Assembly: GCF_042682045.1 (NCBI RefSeq)
Contig: NZ_JBHUGS010000002.1
Coordinates: 1 to 64,000 of the forward strand
DNA length: 64,000 nucleotides
DNA from: Sphingomonas_R arantia
Lineage (GTDB): Bacteria; Pseudomonadota; Alphaproteobacteria; Sphingomonadales; Sphingomonadaceae
Reading direction: 5' to 3'
Positions 26,007-35,259 of this stretch are shown piece after piece. The number at the start of each line of letters is the position of its first letter. Positions within the stretch are counted from its first letter, which is position 1. Both the position numbers and the translations under genes were made by a program. Below the pieces are notes generated by a model. The model saw nothing but the letters and a program-made list of their open reading frames with translations. It was not told the origin of the DNA and did no database searches.

Positions 26007-27632
26007 CTACCAAGTGGCAAAAAGGGCGGAGGCCTTTGTCGCAGTTGTCCACAGGCCCCAGAGCAGGGGCAGTCCGACCGCGGCCCAGGCGAGCAGGACG
26101 GCCAGGCCGCTTCGTCCTGGTGTTACCGCGACGCCTTGGGCGCTCACATCTGCGCCGGCGGAATCACTTGAGACCGGGTCCGGGGTGTCGACCCGCAACC
26201 GGGCGGCGACGGGCCTGACGAACATATTTGCAACGAACCCTAAAACAAGAAGACCCGCCAAGACCAGGAATATCGGGGGATAGATCGACGCGCGCGGGGC
26301 ACCCTCCGCGACGCGGGCGTCCCGCATCGTGGTCACGATCAACGGGCCGAGGACGCCCGCCACCGACCAGGCCGTCAACAACCGACCGTGGATTGCGCCG
26401 ACGAACCGCGTGCCGAAGGTATCGGCGAGGTAGGCCGGAACAGTCGCAAATCCGCCGCCGTACATCGATGCGATGAGGGCAAAGCTGAGCACGAAGACGG
26501 GCAGGGCCGCGTTGCCGGCCGACCAGGGCGCCATCGTTCCATACAGCACCGCCCCCAGCGCGAGCATGATCGCATAAGTGGATTTCCGCCCGAGCCGATC
26601 GGAGATCGACGCCCAGAAGAAGCGTCCTCCAATATTGAACAGGCTGATCAACCCGACAAAGCCGGCACCGACTGCGGCGGCAGCGGCCTTCTGGGCGTCA
26701 TCGAATTGAAGAAACGCCAGGTCCGGCTGGCTTATCAACCGGCCGGCGAAAATCTCCTGAACCATGGGTGAGGCGATGCCGATGATGCCGATCGATGCCG
26801 AGACGTTCAGCAGCAATACGGTCCAGATCAGCCAGAATTGCGGTGTCCGGTGGGCGTCCTTGAGATCGACATAGGTCCCGGTGCTCATCGCCGCTCGCGG
26901 CGGAGCGGTCCAACCGATCGGCGTCCAGTCCGCAGGCGGGACGCGATAGCCGAACGCACCCGCGAGCATGGCCACGAGGTAGATCGCCGCGAGAACCAGC
27001 ATGGTTTGCCAAACGCCGACCCCCGCTGCACTTGCAAAATGCTTCATGAGCAGATCGGCAAGGGGCGACCCGACCAAGGCACCACCGCCAAAGCCCATGA
27101 TCGCCATGCCTGTGGCCATGCCCCGTTTGTCCGGAAACCATTTGATGAGCGTCGAGACCGGCGAAATATACCCGATGCCCAAACCGATTCCGCCAATGAG
27201 CCCGGCGCCGAGCCACAGGAGCCACAGTTGGTGGATCGACACCCCGACCGCGCCGATCGCCATTCCGCCCGCCCAGCAACACGCAGCGACCACGCCAGCC
27301 TTGCGCGGGCCGACACGTTCGAGCCAGCCGCCCCAGACTGCGGCAGACACGCCGAGAACGACGAAGAAGAGGCTGTACGTCCATGTCAGGTCGCTGACGC
27401 GCCAATCGCACGTCGTCGTCGTCATCGCCTGGAGCAACGTCAAGTTCTGGCAGACGATCGGGTTGGTGACGCCGACTGCGCGAGACAGCGGCAGCCAGAA
27501 TACACTGAACCCGTATGCCATCCCGATGCACAGATGGATCGCAAGCGCGCAGGGGGGGATCAGCCAGCGTTGATAATCGACAGGCGCGATCGTTCTGTTC
27601 CGCGCCAACAAGCCACCGCGTTCACTGTGCAT
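26007..27632 (-). CDS. OFA-family MFS transporter
   Basis: This 541-residue protein has 12 membrane spans and resembles oxalate/formate antiporters (OFA): RWLIPPCALAIHLCIGMAYG in helix 1, GLGIGYISPVSTLIKWFPDKRG and GMATGMAIMGFGGGALVG in the middle, and ADTFGTRFVGAIHGRLLTAW in the second half. It probably exchanges or takes up small carboxylates; the substrate is unknown and no frc/oxc genes are nearby. The ATG at 27632 fits family length; 27662 is an alternative with GGAGG slightly far upstream. It converges on the SRPBCC gene. Confidence 0.85.
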   Translation of the reverse strand: MHSERGGLLARNRTIAPVDYQRWLIPPCALAIHLCIGMAYGFSVFWLPLSRAVGVTNPIVCQNLTLLQAMTTTTCDWRVSDLTWTYSLFFVVLGVSAAVWGGWLERVGPRKAGVVAACCWAGGMAIGAVGVSIHQLWLLWLGAGLIGGIGLGIGYISPVSTLIKWFPDKRGMATGMAIMGFGGGALVGSPLADLLMKHFASAAGVGVWQTMLVLAAIYLVAMLAGAFGYRVPPADWTPIGWTAPPRAAMSTGTYVDLKDAHRTPQFWLIWTVLLLNVSASIGIIGIASPMVQEIFAGRLISQPDLAFLQFDDAQKAAAAAVGAGFVGLISLFNIGGRFFWASISDRLGRKSTYAIMLALGAVLYGTMAPWSAGNAALPVFVLSFALIASMYGGGFATVPAYLADTFGTRFVGAIHGRLLTAWSVAGVLGPLIVTTMRDARVAEGAPRASIYPPIFLVLAGLLVLGFVANMFVRPVAARLRVDTPDPVSSDSAGADVSAQGVAVTPGRSGLAVLLAWAAVGLPLLWGLWTTATKASALFATW

Positions 27633-27858
27633 AAGTTCCCAAACCCAGACTTTGAGCGACATGCGATGGTGTCGCCTCCGCCAGGAGGAGACTGGCACAC
27701 ACGGCGTCTTCGGCAAAGCGATGCGATCATCGGCGTTGCGAAAGTTTTGATCCGTCGTCGCGCCTGCGGGTGTGAAGGCGGCGATATGGTCGCTCGACAA
27801 TTCCAAGTCTGCCAGGTCGCTGACACCTCCGGCCGTGGATCCACAGGGACGGGATTGG

Positions 27859-27898
27859 TCCTCCGCGGTCCGGCCGTGTGCTGCCGGACCGCGGAGGA
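27859..27898. terminator. perfect 16-bp hairpin, possible factor-dependent terminator
   Basis: TCCTCCGCGGTCCGGC (27859-27874) and its exact complement (27883-27898) flank an 8-nt loop. It begins 21 bp beyond the tfoX stop, on the 3' side of that gene, but there is no T run on either strand. It may protect or end the tfoX transcript, or insulate it from the transporter gene. Confidence 0.55.
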
Positions 27899-27918
27899 TA
27901 ACTCCATCGATCGGGCGC

Positions 27919-28254
27919 CTACGCGCCTGGTTTCAGTTTCCGGGGTTTGGGCATCGGCAGGTCTGCCGCAGTGAAGCGCAGCAGGTCACTCAGCCATTCG
28001 GCATCGTCCCAGCGATCGGCCTTGATCAGCAGGTGCAGCTTGGCCGCTGGATATGGAGACGCCTCCGATACCGGCTCGGCATGGAGCCGACCGGATGCCG
28101 TCGATTTCACATAAAGCTGATCGTCGCAGATCGACCCGATCATCTTGCCACCGACGTAGACGCCGTACTCCCCGAACATCGGCTTCGTCGACACCGCGCC
28201 GGCGCCGGTCGTCTGTTCGAGCAGGTAATCGACCGTGCGTCGCTGCGTTGCCAT
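27919..28254 (-). CDS. TfoX/Sxy N-terminal domain protein
   Basis: This 111-residue protein is a single TfoX-N domain: KPMFGEYGVYVGGKMIGSIC and DDQLYVK in the first half and the DDAEWLSDLLRFTAADLP helix near the end. In gammaproteobacteria the full TfoX (Sxy) activates competence genes together with CRP. Stand-alone N-domains are common in alphaproteobacteria, and their role is not established. It stands alone, ahead of the strong hairpin at 27859-27898. Confidence 0.85.
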   Translation of the reverse strand: MATQRRTVDYLLEQTTGAGAVSTKPMFGEYGVYVGGKMIGSICDDQLYVKSTASGRLHAEPVSEASPYPAAKLHLLIKADRWDDAEWLSDLLRFTAADLPMPKPRKLKPGA

Positions 28255-28427
28255 ATGCCGAACCTAACAGACGTGCGTCGTAGCGGGCAATGGACCGACC
28301 ATCGCCCGTGTCGCCAACCGCAATGAACGAGCATCCGCCTTCGGGAACATCAAGCTGCCGCGGGTGACCGGTTATGAGGCTTCACGATCGGAAAAGGCTT
28401 TGACCTCGCAGATGCCGCATATGCCTT

Positions 28428-29018
28428 TTACTTGGCCGCAGTCGCCTCGATCTCGACCAGATATTGGGGTGCTGCCAATGCGGCGACCTGGACCGTGGAG
28501 CGGGCAACGGTGGTCGGGTTTTCCGGCGTCCCGAAATAGAGTTTGAAGGCATCGTTCATTCCGGCGAAATCCATTTTGCCGCCCAGCTTGGGATCACCGG
28601 CGACGAAGACGGTCAGTTTGATGACGTCCGCCATGCGAAAGCCCTGGGCCGCGAGCAGCGCTTTGATCTTTTCGAACACGCTGATCGTCTGGGTCCGCGT
28701 ATCGCCATATTGCGCGATCGTCGCCGGCGTGCCGGCCGGCGGCGGGGCGCCGATCGGTGCTGCGAGTTGTCCGGAAAGATACAGCATCTTCGCGCCGGCG
28801 GGGACGGTCACGCCCTGCAGGATGAGGCCGGGCGGGGTCGCCGTATGGCGGACGATCGCCGGTGCCGCGGATGCACCGCCCGACCAGGTCGCCAGCCCGA
28901 TGCCCATGGCGATAACCGCCCCGGTCACCGACCGGCGGCCGATCCGGGCAGATCGACCACGCGACGGGGCGTTCGCGGACTGATGCGGGAATTCAGAATG
29001 CGAAGTTGATGCGTGCAT
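28428..29018 (-). CDS. exported RidA/YjgF-family imine deaminase
   Basis: The 196-residue protein has an N-terminal export signal of Tat type (Arg28-Arg29 in IGRRSVTG, hydrophobic core, GASAAPA cleavage region) followed by a RidA domain from about residue 70: LYLSGQLAAPIG, MADVIKLTVFVA and the catalytic-arginine block VARSTVQVAAL ending LVEIEATA. RidA normally works in the cytoplasm, hydrolysing reactive enamines and imines to keto products and ammonia. Here it should act in the periplasm. Its start (ATG 29018) overlaps the end of the TonB receptor gene by 26 bp, tying it to the amine oxidase cluster. Confidence 0.82.
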   Translation of the reverse strand: MHASTSHSEFPHQSANAPSRGRSARIGRRSVTGAVIAMGIGLATWSGGASAAPAIVRHTATPPGLILQGVTVPAGAKMLYLSGQLAAPIGAPPPAGTPATIAQYGDTRTQTISVFEKIKALLAAQGFRMADVIKLTVFVAGDPKLGGKMDFAGMNDAFKLYFGTPENPTTVARSTVQVAALAAPQYLVEIEATAAK

Positions 29019-31560
29019 AATAATAGCCTCCGTTGATGCCATAGGGGCTGAACGTCAGCGGCGCGTCAAGCACGTTGCCGCCGTTGACCAGCGTGAAATT
29101 GGTGGTGCCGGGGACCAGCGCGACCGTACCGGGCCGCTTGTCGAAGAGGTTGTTCGCGCCGGCGGACAGCTCGATAGCCTTGGTGATCTTGTAGTTCAGC
29201 TCGATGTCGGTGATCGCGGCCGTCCCGATGGTCTGCTTGTAGAAGGTGCCGCCATCGGGGCTCGCGAGCGACGAACTCTTGCCGTACACCGTTTCACGCA
29301 ACGTCGCGGAGAACGGCCCGACGGTGTAGAAGGCCGATCCGACGACCTTGACCAACGGCGAGGCGCTTTCCAAATTGGCGATCGTCGATGCGTTGAACAG
29401 CGGCACCGCAGCACTGGTCCCGGTCGTATCGGTGAGGACCGGGCCGCTGTCGATCCGGATCGCCTTGGTCTTGTTGTAGTTCCCGGCGAGCGTCCAGTTG
29501 ATCCGGCCCGCATCGCCCAGATCCGTCATATAGCTGGCGACGATATCGACGCCACGGGTGCGCGTCGTGGCGCCATTGGCGAAGACGCTGATCCCGGTCT
29601 GCGTCACGGTGGGGTCCAGGACGTTGCCGTTGGCGACCACCGCATCGCGCACCAGCGGGAAGTTGCGCGATCCGCCCGCGCTGTACAACGTGCCCGTGCC
29701 CAGGATGCGATCGCGGATCCGGACCTGATAGGCGTCGATCGTCACGGTCAGGCGGCTCATCGGACGGATCACGGTACCGACGCTGAAGTTCGTCGATTTC
29801 TCCGGTTGCAGATTGTCGAAGCCGAGGATCTTGGCGGCGGCCGAATTGGCTGGAAGCTGGACGATCGCCGCGGTCGGCGAGACGTTCGTCGCCGAGTAAT
29901 AGCTTTCGGCAAGGGTGGGTGCCCGGAATCCGGTGGCCACCGTGCCGCGCAGCGCAAACATGTCTGAGAAATCGTAGCGGGCGGTGCCCTTGTAGTTCGT
30001 CGTCCCGCCGAAATCGGAATAATGCTCGTAACGCGCGGCGGCATCGAGTTTCAGCCCCTCGACCGGCGATGCGGCGACGTCGAGGTACACGGCTTCGTTG
30101 TTGCGGCTGTTCGTCGCGGCGTCGCTCGGGCGGAAGCCGGGGAAGGATTGCGCGCCTTCCTTGTAGTAGGAGGTCGGGTCGCCGGCCCCGATCTGGTAGC
30201 GGTTGCGGCGATGTTCGTAACCGAATGCGATGTTCAGCGGAGCCGCCATGCCGACGTCGAACCCGCGGCTGAAATCGGCATTGTAGGTCAGTTCGCTTGC
30301 CCGGAAGAAGCCGTCGTAGAACTGCGTCGGGGTGACGCCGGTATCGATGTAGAGCGACGCGTTTGCGGTATCGATCGTGTAGATCTGATTCTTGTCTTCC
30401 CCGTAGGTCGCGCTGAGGTCGGTCCGGAACCCGGCAAGTTCGGTGCGCAGACCGGCGGTCACGGCATAGTCGTTTTCGCGGATTTTCTCACGCGGGCTGA
30501 ACCCGTTGGGCGGGTTGTCGCCGTCCGGATCGAAGATGGTCGTGCCGGGTGCGCCGAGCACGCCGGCGGTGCCCAGCACCGCCGAACGGATGATCCGGTC
30601 CGGCCGCCGCAGATTCTCGTACGCGCTGGCGATGCGGCGGCTGTAGGTGCCGAAGCTGTAGAACTGCGCCGGCCCCAGATCATATTGCATGTTGTACTGG
30701 GCATTGGTCAGGTGCGACCGGGCATCGCCGTTGATCCGGTTGACGTACGGAAAGCCGGGAATGTTCGCATAAAGCGCGCGCTGTGCGGCGGTGAGCGTCG
30801 TGCGCAGATTTCCGTCGGTATCGGTCACGTTGCGGTCCAGCCCGCCGACCTGCGTAAAATCATGGAAGCGGTGGAACACGGTCACGTTCAGGAAGCCATC
30901 CTCGCCCAGCTTCGTGCCGAGGTTAACCGTGCCGGCATAGGTGCGCCCGCCCGTGTTGTAGTGTTCGCCGGCGGTGGCATAGCCGCTGGCACCTTCGGCG
31001 TCGTCCTTCAGGATGATGTTGATGACGCCCGCGATCGCATCCGATCCATATTGCGCGGCGGCACCGTCCTCCAGCACCTCGATCCGCTTGATCGAGCTGG
31101 GGGAGATCAGGTCGAGGTCCGCGGTCGCCGCCCCCTGATAGGGGCCGCCCAGAACCGCGAGGTTCGAGGTGCCGTGCCGACGCTTGCCGTTGATGAGCAC
31201 CAGCGTGTGATTGGGGCTGAGCCCGCGAAGTCGCGCGGAGAGCGTCAGGTTCGCGGTATCGCCACCGAACGCCTGCGCGGTGAAGGACGGTACGAGTTGC
31301 GTCAGAACTTGGTTCAGGTTGGGCTGGCCGACATGCTCCAGCATCTCCGCACCGAGGACCTTGATGGGTGCCGCACTTTCCGCGGCGGTCATGCCTGCCA
31401 CGCGGGTGCCGGTCACGATGATGCCGTCGTCCTCGGTCGGCTGCATGTCCGCCGCCGGGACTTCCAGCATCGCGAGCTCCTGTGCGGAGGCTGCGGACTG
31501 ACCGACGACCGCCAGCGCAGACGCCAGCGCGATACGCGATATGCAAGTAAAGTGTGTCAT
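28993..31560 (-). CDS. TonB-dependent outer-membrane receptor
   Basis: The 855-residue protein has a signal peptide (to about residue 27), a TonB box-like segment (DDGIIVTGTRV), a plug domain (VLINGKRRHGTSNLAV ... IKRIEVLEDGAAAQYGSDAI ... AGVINIILK) and a 22-strand barrel ending YARINFAF with the usual terminal aromatic. Such receptors pull large or scarce ligands through the outer membrane using TonB energy. Its ligand is unknown. The gene lies between an exported amine oxidase and an exported RidA, so an amine, amino-acid derivative or peptide is a reasonable guess. Confidence 0.9.
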   Translation of the reverse strand: MTHFTCISRIALASALAVVGQSAASAQELAMLEVPAADMQPTEDDGIIVTGTRVAGMTAAESAAPIKVLGAEMLEHVGQPNLNQVLTQLVPSFTAQAFGGDTANLTLSARLRGLSPNHTLVLINGKRRHGTSNLAVLGGPYQGAATADLDLISPSSIKRIEVLEDGAAAQYGSDAIAGVINIILKDDAEGASGYATAGEHYNTGGRTYAGTVNLGTKLGEDGFLNVTVFHRFHDFTQVGGLDRNVTDTDGNLRTTLTAAQRALYANIPGFPYVNRINGDARSHLTNAQYNMQYDLGPAQFYSFGTYSRRIASAYENLRRPDRIIRSAVLGTAGVLGAPGTTIFDPDGDNPPNGFSPREKIRENDYAVTAGLRTELAGFRTDLSATYGEDKNQIYTIDTANASLYIDTGVTPTQFYDGFFRASELTYNADFSRGFDVGMAAPLNIAFGYEHRRNRYQIGAGDPTSYYKEGAQSFPGFRPSDAATNSRNNEAVYLDVAASPVEGLKLDAAARYEHYSDFGGTTNYKGTARYDFSDMFALRGTVATGFRAPTLAESYYSATNVSPTAAIVQLPANSAAAKILGFDNLQPEKSTNFSVGTVIRPMSRLTVTIDAYQVRIRDRILGTGTLYSAGGSRNFPLVRDAVVANGNVLDPTVTQTGISVFANGATTRTRGVDIVASYMTDLGDAGRINWTLAGNYNKTKAIRIDSGPVLTDTTGTSAAVPLFNASTIANLESASPLVKVVGSAFYTVGPFSATLRETVYGKSSSLASPDGGTFYKQTIGTAAITDIELNYKITKAIELSAGANNLFDKRPGTVALVPGTTNFTLVNGGNVLDAPLTFSPYGINGGYYYARINFAF

Positions 31561-31811
31561 GGATTGCCCCCTTTACGGAAGCCGTCCAGAACATCACCTC
31601 CCATGGCCCAGCGATCATTGTCGCATGAACCTTATGCCCCAGTTTGAATAATGTTTAAGGGTGATTCGATTTGGTAAATCACTGGATCAAGACTGTTTGA
31701 TAAAGTACTAGGCTGCAAGCAAAATTGATCAGCGATTGCTAAATATTTGTGCTGTAGCGTCTTGGTTCACGCATGGTGGTTCGACGCGGTCGACGACGTC
31801 CTGTGTGCCGG

Positions 31812-33419
31812 TCAGGCGGCACGATCGGTGCGGGCTCGCGGCTCCGTCAACGCCTGCGCCGCGACACGGCGGAGCAGCGCCGAGACCTGGATCTGCGCTG
31901 ACTGGATGCCGCCTTCCTGCCAACCGGGTGTCTGGCTGAGCGCCGCACCTGCGAAGTAGACCCGGCCGTCGGCAAGCTGGAACGCGCGGAACGCTTCGGT
32001 GTCGATATGGCCTTCCTGATGGCCGTTCGCGCTGCCGGCCTTCCAATCGGGCCAGGGACCGAGGCTGAACGGTACCTTGTGCCAGTTGACCGCGATCCCG
32101 TTTGTCAGGTCCTTGCCATGGCCGGGATGCAGACGTTCGATCACGTCGCGCGAAAAGGCGATCTGTTCCGCGATCGGGCGGCGCTCGAACTCGGCCGCCT
32201 TCGCCCCCGATGCGTAGCAGCCGAGCAGCATCCCGCGTTCGGAATGCAGGCCGGCCGAGGGATACCAGACCAGCGACGTCGGCCCGCCGACGAACGATAT
32301 GCCGCCATAGATCTGGTCGCGTTCCCAAAATCGCGGGGCTTCGAACGCGACCTTGTTCGAATGGTCGTACACGACACCCGCAATGGCTTTCTTCACGCGC
32401 GGGCTGAAATCGGTGTCGATCTTCGCGAGGACGGGGAAGGGGATCGTGCAGATCATGTAGTCCGCCGCGACCGTTTCCTCCACGCCGCTCGCCGTATCGC
32501 GGTAGATCACCGACACGCCGCGGGCGGTATGACGGATCCGCGTCACGACCGCGCCGCGGATCGCCGGGTGCCGCAGGTTGCGATCGAAGCCGGCGTGGAT
32601 CTGGTCCATGCCGCCGACCGGTTCGAACATCGTCGCCTGCATGTACAGATTGTCTTCGAACAGGGTCATCGGCAGTTGCTGGTTGGCCAGCAACTGGTCG
32701 ATCGGCATCGCGCTGCCGGGTGCAGCGAACGTCACCCCGGCCCCGGGCGCGGTGCCGAAGCCGGACCGTTCCGTGCCCTTGAACGTCATATCCTGACCAA
32801 GATCGCCGTAGGATTTGAGGAACGGCATGAGCCTTTCGCGGTCCGCAACGGTGATCGACTGGTCCAGCGCGCCCTGATTGATCGCCTTGGCCAGCAGCTC
32901 CGCAATATGCCCGCGCATGTCGTTGACGGCGGTGCGCATCCGGATCCGGCGGCCGTCGTCACCCATCACATAGGCGGACCGGCTGGAATTGATCTCGACC
33001 TCCAGCGGGACGCCGAATTTCTTGGCATAGCCGATCAGGCCCTGGTGAAAGCTCGGGATGCGGGCCGGGCCGGCGTTGAAATAGATGCCATCGGAAAAGC
33101 GCGCGGTCTGCGTCGCCTCGCCGTTCATCTCGATCTTGTCGCCATCGCGAACCGTCCAGGCGCGACCTCCCACCCTGTCGCGCGCCTCCAGCAGGGTGAC
33201 CAGGAAACCGGCCTGTTCGAGCTCATATGCAGCGGTCAATCCCGCGATCCCGGCGCCGAGCACCACAACATGCTTGCCGCGCCCTGCGGTCGGCGTGGCG
33301 CCCGTCACCCCCTGCGCGCGGGCGATGCCCGTCAGTCCAAGAGCCTGCATGGCGCAGAATGTGGCGCCATATCCTCCCAACATCCCGATACGACCAAGTA
33401 ACGCCCTGCGTGTAACCAT
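31812..33419 (-). CDS. Tat-exported flavin amine/amino-acid oxidase
   Basis: This 535-residue protein starts with a twin-arginine signal (Arg4-Arg5, TRRALLGRIG, cleavage near ARAQG). It then shows the FAD-binding motif VVVLGAGIAGLTAAYELEQA (51-70) and RDRVGGRAWT, and near the C-terminus GRVYFAG ... TPGWQEGGIQSA, the second FAD contact of monoamine and L-amino-acid oxidases. Such enzymes oxidise a C-N bond, giving an imine and hydrogen peroxide. Folded export with FAD fits Tat. It is followed by the TonB receptor (251-bp gap) and RidA on the same strand. ATG 33419 is chosen because it directly precedes the Tat motif. Confidence 0.87.
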   Translation of the reverse strand: MVTRRALLGRIGMLGGYGATFCAMQALGLTGIARAQGVTGATPTAGRGKHVVVLGAGIAGLTAAYELEQAGFLVTLLEARDRVGGRAWTVRDGDKIEMNGEATQTARFSDGIYFNAGPARIPSFHQGLIGYAKKFGVPLEVEINSSRSAYVMGDDGRRIRMRTAVNDMRGHIAELLAKAINQGALDQSITVADRERLMPFLKSYGDLGQDMTFKGTERSGFGTAPGAGVTFAAPGSAMPIDQLLANQQLPMTLFEDNLYMQATMFEPVGGMDQIHAGFDRNLRHPAIRGAVVTRIRHTARGVSVIYRDTASGVEETVAADYMICTIPFPVLAKIDTDFSPRVKKAIAGVVYDHSNKVAFEAPRFWERDQIYGGISFVGGPTSLVWYPSAGLHSERGMLLGCYASGAKAAEFERRPIAEQIAFSRDVIERLHPGHGKDLTNGIAVNWHKVPFSLGPWPDWKAGSANGHQEGHIDTEAFRAFQLADGRVYFAGAALSQTPGWQEGGIQSAQIQVSALLRRVAAQALTEPRARTDRAA

Positions 33420-33789
33420 GTCGATCCCCCCGAACGAGCACCGATCGCGCATATGTCCACGACATGCGCGACACGACGGGACATTGCTGCCACCGGCCCT
33501 TCAGGATCATACTCTCCGATTTGCACATCGCTGATGGAGAAGGCAGCAGGCTGCCTGTCGCCCATCAGCCTCGAATGATTTCGTTTCTTGTTTGTAGATG
33601 TGCAACTGGTCTGCCGGAAGATGATCCGGAAACCGAGTGCAGCGCAACAGAAAAACGCATAAATCGTAACGCGCGTGAAATTTTGTTTTGGCCGGGCGAC
33701 TTGTCGTCAGGCGTTCCCGATCACCCGCCGAGAACATCTGGGGCTGGTCGCCTGGTTCGACCGCTCGCCCGATGGTTCCCGGTCGACGA
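33420..33789. other. 370-bp region upstream of the amine oxidase, no gene seen
   Basis: This gap lies between the amine oxidase start and the stop of the Lnt-like gene, both on the minus strand. The middle part (33570-33710) is AT-rich and could hold the promoter of the amine oxidase cluster. A short repeat CCGGAAGATGATCCGG at about 33616 is partly symmetrical. I see no coding signal. Confidence 0.5.
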
Positions 33790-35259
33790 TCAGGAATTGG
33801 AAATGCGGTCGAGTTCCCGAAACCCATTGCGGGCGACTTGTTTCGAGAACCTGCCCGTGCGGAAAGCCAGCAGAATGGCCCATACAAGGGCACACACCCA
33901 GCCGAACACGTCACCGAACAACGCGTAATATGTCGCGTCACCGGGGTCCGCAGGTGCCCGCGCAAGCAAGGTGCCCATGGTGGAGTCGCTTCGACGCTCG
34001 GCGATTACACGGCCGTAGCGGTCACTTACGAAGCTGATGCCGTGACGCGCTGCACGAGCGATGGACGATCCGCTCTCGACACCACGAAGGACCGTCATGC
34101 GGGCCGTCAGCCAGTCGTCCACGTCGAAGTCGTTTGCCGGCACGAGCATGAGCCGGGCATCCTTGCGAGCATAGTCGCGGCCCAATGTTGGGAAATGCAT
34201 ATCCTTGCAGATTGCGACGCCGATCCCGGTGGTGGGGTCGCGCAGTACGACAGGGCTGGTGCCCGGGGTTATTCCCGCTTCGACACCGGGAACCAGATAT
34301 TGCTTGAGGTACCAACGGTAGCTCCCGTCCGGTTGGGCGATCAGCGCACGGTTGGTAAGCCGCCCTGCCTCATCGACGATAATGCCGACCACGATCGTGG
34401 ACCGATGCTGCATCGCATGGGCCGCCAGTGAACGGCCGGCTTGTTCGGCAGCGGCGGCCGGGAGCCGCACGACGGCCTCGGGCAGAAGCACGATCGTGTC
34501 CGGCCCGATCACTCGTGTGATCTCTCGGCCGTAAGATTTCCAGAACGCATCCCACCGACGAGGCTGGGTCCGGATTCCGTCCGTCGCGATCAGGGCAAGC
34601 TTCGCTCCCGGTGCCGTCGTCGCGTGGTGCAGACGCATGACCCCGAAGAGCAGGCAGGCGCCGACCGCTGCGGCGGCAAGGACGGACGTCGCTCGCAAAC
34701 CACGCCGGTCCACGTCCGGCGTGCGGGCAAGAAGCACGCCGAGCAGGCTGCCGGCAAGCAGGACGACAAAGGTGACGGCTGGAACGCCACCGAGGCTTGC
34801 GACCTGAATGACGGGCAGCGCGTTCATCTGACTATACGCGATACTCCCGGCGCTGCCGTGCGGCGAAAAGTGGATCAGGAGCGTGTCGATCGCCGCCCAG
34901 GTGACCGGAACAGCGAGCACGGCTGGAAGGAACGACCTTCTTTCCGCAAAGGTGACCGCGAGGCGGATCGCGCTTGACCAAGCTACGGTTACAAGCGCCA
35001 GGATCAGGAGCGCAGCGAGCCAGCCGCCAACTGTCAGGTGGTAGGAGAAGCTGCTGATCCCCCCGATCACGCCGGTCAGCAAGGAGAGCCGGCGTCGCGA
35101 CGCGACGGGCGCACGCAGGGTCGCGACGATCACAGGGGCGGGTGCCAACCATGCCGCCCACCAGAAGGGGTGCATGGCGTAGCTCATCGCGAGCAGCCCC
35201 CCTGAGAGAGCCGCAAGGCCATAGTGGCCAAGCGCCACGCGTCTGATCCCCGGCATCAT
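33790..35259 (-). CDS. apolipoprotein N-acyltransferase-like protein
   Basis: The 489-residue protein has about seven membrane spans, mostly N-terminal, and a carbon-nitrogen hydrolase domain (about residues 220-455), the architecture of Lnt. The Glu-Lys-Cys triad is visible: LLPEAVV (Glu261), YLKQYLVPGVE (Lys319) and AICKDMHFP (Cys351). Canonical Lnt has Cys-Tyr-Glu at the last site, whereas this has Cys-Lys-Asp, so it is probably a paralogous branch rather than the housekeeping Lnt that N-acylates lipoproteins. Its true acceptor is unknown. The last ~30 residues include a final membrane helix. Confidence 0.75.
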   Translation of the reverse strand: MMPGIRRVALGHYGLAALSGGLLAMSYAMHPFWWAAWLAPAPVIVATLRAPVASRRRLSLLTGVIGGISSFSYHLTVGGWLAALLILALVTVAWSSAIRLAVTFAERRSFLPAVLAVPVTWAAIDTLLIHFSPHGSAGSIAYSQMNALPVIQVASLGGVPAVTFVVLLAGSLLGVLLARTPDVDRRGLRATSVLAAAAVGACLLFGVMRLHHATTAPGAKLALIATDGIRTQPRRWDAFWKSYGREITRVIGPDTIVLLPEAVVRLPAAAAEQAGRSLAAHAMQHRSTIVVGIIVDEAGRLTNRALIAQPDGSYRWYLKQYLVPGVEAGITPGTSPVVLRDPTTGIGVAICKDMHFPTLGRDYARKDARLMLVPANDFDVDDWLTARMTVLRGVESGSSIARAARHGISFVSDRYGRVIAERRSDSTMGTLLARAPADPGDATYYALFGDVFGWVCALVWAILLAFRTGRFSKQVARNGFRELDRISNS

